64,000 nucleotides of DNA, taken from NCBI RefSeq assembly GCF_000013665.1, contig NC_007912.1:806001-870000 (forward strand), given 5' to 3'. The notes under the pieces were generated by a model. The model saw nothing but the letters and a program-made list of their open reading frames with translations. It was not told the origin of the DNA and searched no databases. Positions 9,748 through 17,619 of this stretch are shown in pieces (the first letter of the stretch is position 1; every line of letters starts with the position of its first letter). This DNA is from Saccharophagus degradans 2-40 (lineage in GTDB: Bacteria > Pseudomonadota > Gammaproteobacteria > Pseudomonadales > Cellvibrionaceae). The position numbers and the translations under genes were made by a program.

Positions 9748-10284
9748 TTACCACATCAAGTCATCTGGGATGGCGTAATCTGCGTACGGATCGTCCTCAG
9801 CTTCCACTTCTGCGGTTTTCACTACCTGCGCAACAACGAAACTTGCATCGCGCATTGCAATTTTTTCGGCCACCACTGCTGGTACCACCTCGTACCCGTT
9901 GTCTAATTTGGCTATTGCCAGTTGCCCGCGGCTTAGTTGATCTACGAGTTTTTGCGAAACATGCACTTTTTTGATGGTTGTACCATCTTTGAAGTTATAG
10001 GCAATATCGCCATCTTTTGGCAGCTTATTCAGGCTAATTAATTGCTTGATTTGCGCCTGAATGGCTTTTTGCTGCGCTAGAGCATCGCGCTCTGCATTCA
10101 GCTGACGATCGCGCTCTGCTTTTTCTGCTAAAGCGCGCTTGGCGGCTTCCTTGGTCTCGTCTATATGTGGTTGGGCGGATTTACGCTGCCCTTTGGCCTG
10201 TTTCGCCTTCTCTTTTTTGGTCTGTTTAGCTTTTTTGGCATCTATTAGGCCGGCTTTAAGTAGCTGATCTTGCAGGCTGCTCAT
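9748..10284 (-). CDS. DUF2058 (YaiL-type) protein
   Basis: 178 residues, cytoplasmic. The N-terminal part is extremely Lys/Ala/Gln-rich (KKAKQTKKEKAKQAKG), probably helical and nucleic-acid- or ribosome-associated; a coiled coil of Glu/Arg/Ala/Gln follows (about 45-85); the C-terminal domain has the DUF2058 pattern LPKDGDIAYNFKDGTTIKK and ends DDPYADYAIPDDLMW. It is the YaiL family of gammaproteobacteria, whose function is not established. It is divergent from dbpA with about 225 bases between starts. Confidence 0.85.
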   Translation of the reverse strand: MSSLQDQLLKAGLIDAKKAKQTKKEKAKQAKGQRKSAQPHIDETKEAAKRALAEKAERDRQLNAERDALAQQKAIQAQIKQLISLNKLPKDGDIAYNFKDGTTIKKVHVSQKLVDQLSRGQLAIAKLDNGYEVVPAVVAEKIAMRDASFVVAQVVKTAEVEAEDDPYADYAIPDDLMW

Positions 10285-10472
10285 AGTGGAATCTCATGTT
10301 TCTAGCGAGGTAAGTGTAAGTGCAAAATGTAGCAGAAAAGGGCTGTTGTTAATAGTTTTAGGCTGGCTTTGCGCTGCGAATAAAACATACTGGGCGCGTT
10401 TTTATTAGTATATTGGCTATTTAAACCAGTTTCCCCTGTATACTCGCGCCGCCACTGTTTATCATAGCGGCT

Positions 10473-10494
10473 GCGCCGTTGGTGGCGCCTTTTT
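10473..10494 (+). promoter_or_regulatory. Terminator-like hairpin in the dbpA leader
   Basis: GCGCC (10473-10477), a GTTGGT loop and GGCGC (10484-10488) are followed by CTTTTT, all within 36 bases upstream of the dbpA start codon. It resembles a short intrinsic terminator and may act as a leader attenuator; the stem is only 5 bp. Confidence 0.35.
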
Positions 10495-10508
10495 ATAGGA
10501 ATACTGTT

Positions 10509-11903
10509 TTGTCTGATTCATCCAATACCGCCTTTTCTTCTATTGGCCTGCAGCCAGGTTTAATGCAAAACCTAGAATCGCTTGGCTATAACACCATGAC
10601 GCCCATTCAAGCCCAAAGTTTACCGAATATTATTGCCGGTAAAGATGTGATAGGGCAGGGTAAAACTGGGTCGGGCAAAACGGCGGCATTTGGGTTAGGG
10701 CTGCTGAATAGTTTGGATGTAAAGCGCTTCTACGTGCAGAGCCTTGTGCTGTGCCCAACCCGAGAGCTAGCCGATCAGGTAGCGAAAGAAATCCGACGGC
10801 TTGCTCGCGCCATTCACAATATCAAAGTGCTCACTTTGTGCGGAGGTATGCCCTTTGGCCCGCAAATAGGTTCGCTGGAGCACGGTGCCCATATAGTAGT
10901 GGGTACCCCTGGCCGTGTAGAAGAGCATGTACGTAAAAATAATTTAGACCTAAGCAAGCTTTCTGTATTGGTGCTGGATGAAGCAGACCGCATGCTAGAA
11001 ATGGGGTTTCAGGCAGCGCTAGATGCCATTATAGAAACCATGCCTAAGCAGCGCCAAACACTGCTTTTTAGCGCAACGTTTCCTGAAGAGATACAAGCCA
11101 TAGCCAGTCGCATAATGACGGCACCAGTAATGACGCAAGTTGAATCTACGCACGATACCAGCACGATTAAGCAGCGCTTTTACAAAGTTGATAACGACGA
11201 TCAACGTCTATTGGCGGTGCGCTTACTTCTACTGCAACACAAACCTGAATCTGCCGTAGTGTTTTGCAACACCAAGCGCGAAACACAAATGGTGGCCGAT
11301 GATTTAGCTGGTCATGGTTTTACTGCGTTGGCATTACATGGTGATTTGGAGCAGCGCGATAGAGATTTAACCCTAGTGCGGTTTGCCAATGGCAGTGCCA
11401 CCGTGTTGGTAGCCACCGATGTAGCGGCACGCGGGTTAGATATTGAATCGTTAGATGCTGTTATTAATTATCACATAGCGCGCGATATGGAAGTGCACGT
11501 ACACCGTATTGGTCGCACCGGCCGTGCGGGCGCAAAAGGTATTGCGTGCTCTATTTATAGCGAAAAAGAACATTTTAAATTAGCGCGGTTAGAAGAAACC
11601 ATGGGGCAGCAAGTGGTTAACGATAAGTTACCGCCAACAAGCGTGCTGGATTACCCTGCACCCAAACCCAAAATGGCCACGCTGCAAATTGATGGTGGTA
11701 AAAAGCAAAAAGTACGGCCTGGGGATATTGTCGGCGGGCTTACCGGTGAGAACGGTATTGCAGGTACAGAAATAGGTAAGATTAGTGTTTTTGATAATTC
11801 GTCTTACGTGGCGGTTGCTTTGCCAGTAATGAAAACTGCTTTAAATAAAATTCGCGATGGAAAATTAAAAGGCCGCAATTTTCGAGTGCGCGCCATTACT
11901 TAA
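10509..11903 (+). CDS. dbpA: ATP-dependent RNA helicase DbpA (TTG start)
   Basis: DEAD-box helicase that remodels 23S rRNA (helix 92 region) during 50S subunit assembly. All helicase motifs are visible in order: Q motif TPIQAQSLP, motif I KTGSGKT, Ia CPTRELADQ, Ib GTPGR, II DEADRM, III SATFP, IV VVFCNTK, V ATDVAARGLDI, VI HRIGRTGRAG. The C-terminal DbpA RNA-binding domain follows, with IDGGKKQKVRPGDIVGGLTG, which separates DbpA from other DEAD-box proteins. About 464 residues if translation starts at the TTG at 10509 (protein MSDSSNTAFSS), which has AGGA eight bases upstream and fits the N-terminus of E. coli DbpA; the upstream TTG at 10479 falls inside a leader hairpin. Likely operon with the DUF1304 gene. 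Confidence 0.95.
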   Translation: MSDSSNTAFSSIGLQPGLMQNLESLGYNTMTPIQAQSLPNIIAGKDVIGQGKTGSGKTAAFGLGLLNSLDVKRFYVQSLVLCPTRELADQVAKEIRRLARAIHNIKVLTLCGGMPFGPQIGSLEHGAHIVVGTPGRVEEHVRKNNLDLSKLSVLVLDEADRMLEMGFQAALDAIIETMPKQRQTLLFSATFPEEIQAIASRIMTAPVMTQVESTHDTSTIKQRFYKVDNDDQRLLAVRLLLLQHKPESAVVFCNTKRETQMVADDLAGHGFTALALHGDLEQRDRDLTLVRFANGSATVLVATDVAARGLDIESLDAVINYHIARDMEVHVHRIGRTGRAGAKGIACSIYSEKEHFKLARLEETMGQQVVNDKLPPTSVLDYPAPKPKMATLQIDGGKKQKVRPGDIVGGLTGENGIAGTEIGKISVFDNSSYVAVALPVMKTALNKIRDGKLKGRNFRVRAIT

Positions 11904-11917
11904 AAGGAGCTTTGAAT

Positions 11918-12280
11918 ATGGACGTGTTTGCATTAGTTCTGTGTGGCGTTGTGGCCTTACTGCATATTTATTTTTTAGTGTTAGAGATGTTTTTATGGGA
12001 TAAGCCCATAGGGCTAAAAACATTTCGGTTAACCCCAGAAAAAGCGCAAGCCACCAAAGTGCTGGCTGCAAACCAAGGTTTGTACAACGGCTTTTTAGCT
12101 GCTGGCTTACTATGGGGGATTATACTTGCTGACGCGGGCGCGCATATACGAATCTTCTTTTTATTGTGTGTAGTGGTGGCTGGCTTATACGGTGCAGCTA
12201 CTGTAGGTAAAAAAATACTTTATATTCAGGCGGCGCCAGCGGCATTGGCATTGGCGCTTACAATTCTATTTTCTATCTAG
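11918..12280 (+). CDS. DUF1304 membrane protein
   Basis: 120 residues, four predicted transmembrane helices. The N-terminus FALVLCGVVALLHIYFLVLE followed by MFLWD and the central KVLAANQGLYNGFLAAGLLW are typical of the DUF1304 family of small bacterial membrane proteins, whose function is unknown. GGAG eight bases before ATG 11918 makes this the start rather than TTG 11912. It begins 15 bases after dbpA and is probably transcribed with it, though a functional link is not evident. Confidence 0.85.
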   Translation: MDVFALVLCGVVALLHIYFLVLEMFLWDKPIGLKTFRLTPEKAQATKVLAANQGLYNGFLAAGLLWGIILADAGAHIRIFFLLCVVVAGLYGAATVGKKILYIQAAPAALALALTILFSI

Positions 12281-12611
12281 TTTTTTATCGCGACATATAT
12301 AAGTGCTTGGCTAAATTGGAGTAGCTAAGCAGGCGAGGTTAAGTAATCTAAGCCTATTCCTTCTTTTTAATCATCATTCTCCTAAACAATCTACTTAATG
12401 TGACTAATCTAGCCTAGGTGAGCACAAGGTGATTGCATGTTGATATAGAAACCATTTTGCGATGAGGGTTCAATGTTTTCTGCGACGCCCCTCGCCGTAT
12501 TGCAAATTAGTAACTGGTAAACTCTCCCCTTCTTGTTAGCACGCATTTTCTTTGCGTGGTGGTTCTCAAGCTTTATCTAAAATATAAAAAATTAACTAAA
12601 GGAGATTCGCA
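12281..12611. other. Gene-free region upstream of the GH9 cellulase
   Basis: 331 bases that should hold the cellulase promoter. No LacI-type palindrome like those at 59999-60071 or 26503 was found, nor a strong terminator after the DUF1304 gene. Confidence 0.35.
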
Positions 12612-15215
12612 ATGAATCTTACTTCAATCATGTTTGAACAATCAGTAAAAAAAGTCGCTAAGTCAGCCATTGCCGTGGCAGTTGCTTCGGCGGTTACCTT
12701 AAGTGCGGCGCAGGCCGAGGTGGGTAACCCACGTGTTAACCAAGTAGGCTATATACCCAATGGTGCCAAAGTTGCCAGTTATGTTGCGCCATCAAATACG
12801 GCACAAACGTGGCAGTTACTGCGTAATGGCAGTGTGGTTGCAAGTGGCACTACAACCCCAAAGGGTACAGATGCAGCCTCGGGTGACAATATTCACCATA
12901 TCGATTTTTCTGCGGTGAGTGCAACCGGCGAAGGTTTTAGTTTGCTTGTGGGCGGCGATGAAAGTTACCCCTTTGAAATTTCTGCCGACGCATTTACACC
13001 GGTTTTATACGATTCCATCCGTTACTTTTATCACAACCGTTCGGGTATCGCGATTGAAACGCAGTACACCGGTGGCGGTAACGGTAGCTACGCGGCGAAT
13101 GCTCAGTGGGCTAGGCCCGCAGGTCACATTAATCAAAATGCTAACCAAGGCGATAATGCGGTGCCGTGTTGGTCGGGCAGTGGTTGCAACTACGCCTTAG
13201 ACGTAACTAAAGGTTGGTACGATGCCGGTGACCACGGTAAATATGTTGTAAACGGTGGCATTTCCGTATGGAAGCTATTAAACATGTACGAGCGTGCCTT
13301 GCACATTAGTGGCAGCCAAAATAAATACGCCGACGGTACATTAAATATTCCTGAAAGCGGCAATGGCGTGGCGGATATTTTGGATGAAGCTCGCTGGCAA
13401 ATGGAGTTTTTATTAGCCATGCAAGTGCCAGAGGGCGAAGCGAAAGCTGGCATGGTGCACCACAAAATGCACGATGTGGGTTGGACAGGCTTGCCACTAG
13501 CACCCCATGAAGATAATCGCGAGCGCGCGCTTGTGCCGCCTTCGGTTACTGCAACCCTTAACGTTGCGGCCACAGGCGCGCAGTGTGCGCGTTTATTTGA
13601 CGAAATAGATGCGAGTTTTGCAGCAAGTTGTTTAACTGCCGCAGAGCGCGCATGGGATGCAGCCCTGCAAAACCCTAACGATGTTTACACTGGCGGCTAC
13701 GATAATGGCGGCGGTGGTTACGGCGATGAAGTGGCGGACGACGAGTTTTTCTGGGCTGCTGCTGAGTTATACATTACCACTGGCGATAGCAAATATCTTT
13801 CAACCATTAACAACTACAATGTAACGCGCATTGATTGGGGCTGGCCAGATACCGAGTTGCCTGCGTTGATGTCGTTAGCGGTTGTGCCTGCTAATCACAC
13901 CGCAAATTTGCGTGCGACTGCTCGTGCAAAAATTGTAGAAATTGCAGATACCCATGTCGCTACCAGTAATGCTGCCGGCTATTTAACACCATCGTCCGCG
14001 CTGGATTACTACTGGGGTTCTAACAATGGCGTAGCCAATAAAATTGCGTTACTTGGTTTGGCATACGATTTTACTGGCGATGACGTTTACGCGAAAACGG
14101 TGTCGAAAGCAGTTAACTATTTATTTGGTAATAATACCTTATCGTTTTCTTATATTTCTGGGCATGGCGAAAATGCTTTGCAACAGCCGCATCACCGCTT
14201 TTGGGCTGGGGCATTAAATGGAAGTTACCCATGGTTGCCGCCTGGTGCGCTTTCTGGTGGCCCTAACGCAGGGTTAGAAGATGGCGTTGCCGCCGCCGCG
14301 CTAAGTGCTTGTGTTTCAACGCCTGCCAAATGCTATATGGATGATATTGAATCTTGGTCGACCAACGAAATTACTATTAACTGGAATGGTGCATTGGTTT
14401 GGGCAATGGCGTTTTATGATGACTACGCCGATTCGGGTAGCGGTTCTAGCTCGTCAAGTTCTTCTAGCTCATCTAGCTCTTCGTCAAGTTCTTCCAGTTC
14501 GACTTCTAGCTCGTCGTCTTCTAGTAGTAGCTCTTCGTCGAGCGGCTCGAGTTCTTCTAGCAGCTCTTCCACATCCAGTTCCAGCTCTTCGAGTTCATCG
14601 GGTGGGGAGTGTGTAGAAATGTGTAAGTGGTATCAAGATGCACCGCGCCCTCTATGCAATAACCAAAACAGCGGTTGGGGATGGGAGAACCAGCAGAGTT
14701 GTATTGGTAGAACAACTTGCGAAAGTCAAAGTGGCAATGGTGGAGTGATTAATTCGTGCGGCACGTCTAGCTCGAGCTCTTCATCTAGCTCTAGCAGTAG
14801 CTCTTCGAGTTCATCCAGCTCTTCTAGCAGTTCTTCCACATCAAGCTCGTCGAGTAGTTCGTCTTCTAGCTCTTCTAGTTCGACTTCAAGTTCTTCGTCG
14901 AGCAGTTCAGGGGGCGTTGCAGGTGTGGCTTGTGCGGTAACCAAAATGAACCATTGGGGCAGCGGATATCAATTAGATGTAACAGTTTCTAATAATGGTG
15001 CTGCAGCGGTAAGTGGTTGGAGTATTGAACTCGATTTTGGTGAATCGCCACAGCTTACTGGTAGTTGGAATGCTGCTGTATCGGCATCTGGTAATACTGT
15101 ATCGGCTACTAACATTAGTTGGAACGGTAATTTAAGCGCTGGGCAATCTACCTCTTTTGGTATGCAGGGTAATTCAGATGGTTCGCTGAGCACGCCAAGC
15201 TGTTTAGTTAAGTAA
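12612..15215 (+). CDS. cel9B: GH9 endoglucanase with CBM10 and CBM2 modules
   Basis: Secreted cellulase of 867 residues. Signal peptide (about 1-36, ending AAQAE), N-terminal Ig-like CelD_N domain (37-125), GH9 catalytic domain (130-605), polyserine linker (607-665), CBM10 (666-715, CKWYQ...[10 protein letters not shown]), second polyserine linker (718-765) and C-terminal CBM2 (768-867). The catalytic base/nucleophile Asp pair is in [13 protein letters not shown]; the His signature is [12 protein letters not shown]; the catalytic acid Glu is in [12 protein letters not shown]9 enzymes cleave beta-1,4-glucan with inversion. GGAG before the ATG supports the start. It is followed by a strong terminator and by another CBM2/CBM10 protein. 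The GH9/CBM10/CBM2 order and about 89 kDa match what I recall for Cel9B of S. degradans; the symbol rests on that memory. Confidence 0.95.
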   Translation: MNLTSIMFEQSVKKVAKSAIAVAVASAVTLSAAQAEVGNPRVNQVGYIPNGAKVASYVAPSNTAQTWQLLRNGSVVASGTTTPKGTDAASGDNIHHIDFSAVSATGEGFSLLVGGDESYPFEISADAFTPVLYDSIRYFYHNRSGIAIETQYTGGGNGSYAANAQWARPAGHINQNANQGDNAVPCWSGSGCNYALDVTKGWYDAGDHGKYVVNGGISVWKLLNMYERALHISGSQNKYADGTLNIPESGNGVADILDEARWQMEFLLAMQVPEGEAKAGMVHHKMHDVGWTGLPLAPHEDNRERALVPPSVTATLNVAATGAQCARLFDEIDASFAASCLTAAERAWDAALQNPNDVYTGGYDNGGGGYGDEVADDEFFWAAAELYITTGDSKYLSTINNYNVTRIDWGWPDTELPALMSLAVVPANHTANLRATARAKIVEIADTHVATSNAAGYLTPSSALDYYWGSNNGVANKIALLGLAYDFTGDDVYAKTVSKAVNYLFGNNTLSFSYISGHGENALQQPHHRFWAGALNGSYPWLPPGALSGGPNAGLEDGVAAAALSACVSTPAKCYMDDIESWSTNEITINWNGALVWAMAFYDDYADSGSGSSSSSSSSSSSSSSSSSSSTSSSSSSSSSSSSSGSSSSSSSSTSSSSSSSSSGGECVEMCKWYQDAPRPLCNNQNSGWGWENQQSCIGRTTCESQSGNGGVINSCGTSSSSSSSSSSSSSSSSSSSSSSSSTSSSSSSSSSSSSSSTSSSSSSSSGGVAGVACAVTKMNHWGSGYQLDVTVSNNGAAAVSGWSIELDFGESPQLTGSWNAAVSASGNTVSATNISWNGNLSAGQSTSFGMQGNSDGSLSTPSCLVK

Positions 15216-15243
15216 CGAGCCCCTTTCTTGTTGTACCCCCTTA

Positions 15244-15268
15244 GCCCGCCGAGTTGCGGGCTTTTTTT
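15244..15268 (+). terminator. Intrinsic terminator of the GH9 gene
   Basis: GCCCGC, loop CGAGTT, GCGGGC, then seven T, beginning 28 bases after the stop codon. Confidence 0.9.
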
Positions 15269-15794
15269 ATATTATTTTTAGAGCGCAAACACGTATGAAT
15301 AAATTATTTTTGTGGCGACTTCTAAAAACGAATAATTTGTAGCGTAATTTCACCTTTATATGACTATAAATAGGTTGAAGTGTCGCGTGGTTTTTTCTTT
15401 TTTTAGTGCGCTTTATGAATCTATACAGTGCGGCTTAGTTAAATTAAACCAACTAAAGTGTTAACCATCTCTCGTTCTGCGGCTTGTGGTTGTAGTAGCG
15501 CTACCTTAGTATTTCGCCGCCGTTTTTAGGCCATTTGTTACAACAATAAAAATAGTTACATTGCTTATACTAAAAACATTAAGTCAAACTAAATGCTAGT
15601 TTAGAAGGTTATTTGGCAGAGTTTGCAGGTAACAGCTATCTAAATATTTTTCTCGATTATAATGTTCTTTATAACGTAAAAGCGATGAGTCCGTTTTTGG
15701 TTGGTGTGACTATTAGGTGCGGTGTGTATTAGTAAAAAATTATCAAATAATAAAATTAAAAAATTATAGCCATCATGTTTGCTGGAGAAAGTTT
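15269..15794. other. Long gene-free region before the CBM2-CBM10 protein gene
   Basis: About 525 bases, AT-rich. It separates the GH9 terminator from the next start codon and must hold an independent promoter. No repeat, RNA gene or operator was identified with confidence. The first in-frame codons from 15717 lack a ribosome site and are untranslated leader. Confidence 0.4.
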
Positions 15795-17471
15795 ATGTCA
15801 ACCCAAGGTAAACCTTGTTTAAAAAAATTGTGGCCGGCGTTAGCGCTTGCTGCTGCTGTAGCTAGTCCGAACGCATTTTCTGCGTGTGAGTATGTTGTAT
15901 CCAATCAATGGGATTCAGGGTATTCGGCGACTATTAAAATTCATAACGATACAAATTCAACCATTAATGGTTGGAATGTGAATTGGCAATATAGCGGCGA
16001 TAACCGCGTAACCAATTTATGGAATGCGGCGTATGTAGGTAGTAACCCATACTCTGCAAGTAACCTTTCGTGGAATAGCACCGTTGGTGCCGGTCAAACT
16101 ATCGAGTTTGGTTTCCAGGGGGCCAAAAACGGCGGCAGTGCCGAAGTGCCCGTTGTTACGGGTGATGTGTGTAGTGGTGGTGGCAGTTCTTCTGGTTCAT
16201 CATCTAGCTCTTCATCGAGTAGCTCTACAGGTAGTTCTACAAGCAGTTCTTCAAGTAGCTCTTCAAGTAGTTCCACAGGCGGTTCCACAAGCAGTTCATC
16301 AAGCTCGTCTTCTACCGGTGGCAATGGTGGTGCACAGCAATGCAATTGGTACGGTGAAATTCGCCCACTGTGTAACAATCAAGATAGCGGCTGGGGTTGG
16401 GAAAATCAGCAAAGCTGTATCGGTCGCGACACCTGTTCCAACCAAAGTGGCAATGGCGGTATAATTGGCGGTAGTTCTTCTAGCTCGTCCAGTTCTTCAA
16501 CCGGTTCATCGAGCAGCTCTTCGAGTTCTTCGTCAAGCTCATCCAGCTCTTCTAGTTCAACGTCAAGCTCATCCAGCTCTTCTAGTTCAACGTCTTCAAG
16601 TTCTTCGTCGAGTTCATCATCTAGCTCTTCAAGTTCTACAAGTAGCTCGTCGTCTTCGTCTAGCTCATCGAGTAGTTCTTCAAGCAGTTCGACGTCTAGC
16701 AGTAGTTCTTCATCTTCGAGCTCTAGCAGTTCATCTAGCTCTTCAAGCAGTTCTTCTAGTAGCTCTTCTTCAAGTGGTGGCGGTGTTATTTTTAGCGCAG
16801 ACTTCGAAAGCGATAGCGATAGTACACAGCCAGCAGGTTGGGATAATTTTATTGGCTGGCGTCAAAACGGGCCAAACCCAAATGGTTCGACATTTGCGTT
16901 GGTGGAATCAGGTCGCGCACACAGTGGTAACAACGCTGTGCACTTCAGTGGTGGCGCAAGCCCAGCTATGATTGCTCGCGCTTTGCCTGCAGATTTAGAT
17001 ACTTTATATGTGCGTGCTTGGGTGTATATGACTCGCCAATTGGGTATGAACCCCGGTGATAACCATGAAACGCTCATCGCCTTGCGTGGCTCTGCTGGCA
17101 ATGCAAACAACGAAGTGCGTTTTGGTGAAATTAAAGGGGTAATTGGTACTAACGAAGTACCGAGCGATAACATTGCACCTACTATGGCAAGCTGGGGTGG
17201 TGGCCCTGCCTATGCATCAGATACTTGGCATTGTATCGAAGTGGCATTTTTATCGCAGCCAGCGTACGACACTGTAAATGCATGGGTTAACGACGCGCTT
17301 GTACATACTATTGATGAAGGCTCTGACTGGAACAATGGTGCCTTAGAGGCGGATTGGTTAAGTAATAAATACGTAGAGCTAGCCTTCGGCTGGCACAGCT
17401 TTAGCGGCAACGATGTAGATGTATGGATGGATGATATCGTTGTATCCACAACCCCAATCGGTTGCGACTAA
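15795..17471 (+). CDS. Secreted CBM2-CBM10 cellulose-binding protein with an unassigned C-terminal domain
   Basis: 558 residues. A signal peptide (about 1-29, ending NAFSA) leads into a CBM2 (30-125; CEYVVSNQWDSGY, GWNVNWQY, Trp-rich cellulose-binding face), a polyserine linker (130-176), a CBM10 (178-222; [21 protein letters not shown]), a very long polyserine linker (about 225-328) and a C-terminal domain of about 230 residues that opens IFSADFESDSD. The last domain looks like a beta jelly-roll (ADFES...GWDN, NAVHFSGG, LYVRAWVYM, WHCIEVAFL, VWMDDIVVS) and resembles lectin-like or lyase-like folds, but I cannot assign a family. GGAGAAA before ATG 15795 fixes the start. Its neighbours suggest work on crystalline cellulose or associated plant wall polymer. 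Confidence 0.88.
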   Translation: MSTQGKPCLKKLWPALALAAAVASPNAFSACEYVVSNQWDSGYSATIKIHNDTNSTINGWNVNWQYSGDNRVTNLWNAAYVGSNPYSASNLSWNSTVGAGQTIEFGFQGAKNGGSAEVPVVTGDVCSGGGSSSGSSSSSSSSSSTGSSTSSSSSSSSSSSTGGSTSSSSSSSSTGGNGGAQQCNWYGEIRPLCNNQDSGWGWENQQSCIGRDTCSNQSGNGGIIGGSSSSSSSSSTGSSSSSSSSSSSSSSSSSSTSSSSSSSSSTSSSSSSSSSSSSSSSTSSSSSSSSSSSSSSSSSTSSSSSSSSSSSSSSSSSSSSSSSSSSSGGGVIFSADFESDSDSTQPAGWDNFIGWRQNGPNPNGSTFALVESGRAHSGNNAVHFSGGASPAMIARALPADLDTLYVRAWVYMTRQLGMNPGDNHETLIALRGSAGNANNEVRFGEIKGVIGTNEVPSDNIAPTMASWGGGPAYASDTWHCIEVAFLSQPAYDTVNAWVNDALVHTIDEGSDWNNGALEADWLSNKYVELAFGWHSFSGNDVDVWMDDIVVSTTPIGCD

Positions 17472-17495
17472 ACATAAAGTTTTAAATTAACATAA

Positions 17496-17524
17496 GGCTA
17501 CTGCGTTAAATGCAGTAGCCTTTT
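17496..17524 (+). terminator. Intrinsic terminator of the CBM2-CBM10 gene
   Basis: GGCTACTGC and GCAGTAGCC form a perfect 9-bp stem around a 7-base loop, followed by TTTTATTT. Confidence 0.85.
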
Positions 17525-17543
17525 ATTTCCCCGCAGTACAAAA

Positions 17544-17617
17544 TGTCCACTGTCCACTGTCCACTGTCCACTGTCCACTGTCCACTGTCCACTGTCCACT
17601 GTCCACTGTCCACTGTC
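17544..17617. repeat. Heptanucleotide tandem repeat, ten copies of TGTCCAC
   Basis: Ten perfect copies of the 7-base unit run from 17544 to 17613 with a four-base partial copy. The array lies between the terminator of the CBM2-CBM10 gene and the stop codon (17620) of the convergent OPT transporter, only two to three bases from the latter. It is a simple-sequence repeat that could vary in copy number; it contains no coding signal. Confidence 0.97.
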
Positions 17618-17619
17618 AC

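Noticed and set aside
14726-14944. Reverse-strand open frame rich in Glu, Leu and Asp, and similar frames at 16094-16378 and 27794-28045
   Set aside because: They are the antisense of polyserine linkers; the composition follows from the serine codons and there is no ribosome site or domain.
17544-17617. CRISPR-like array
   Set aside because: The unit is seven bases with no spacers; it is a simple-sequence repeat.
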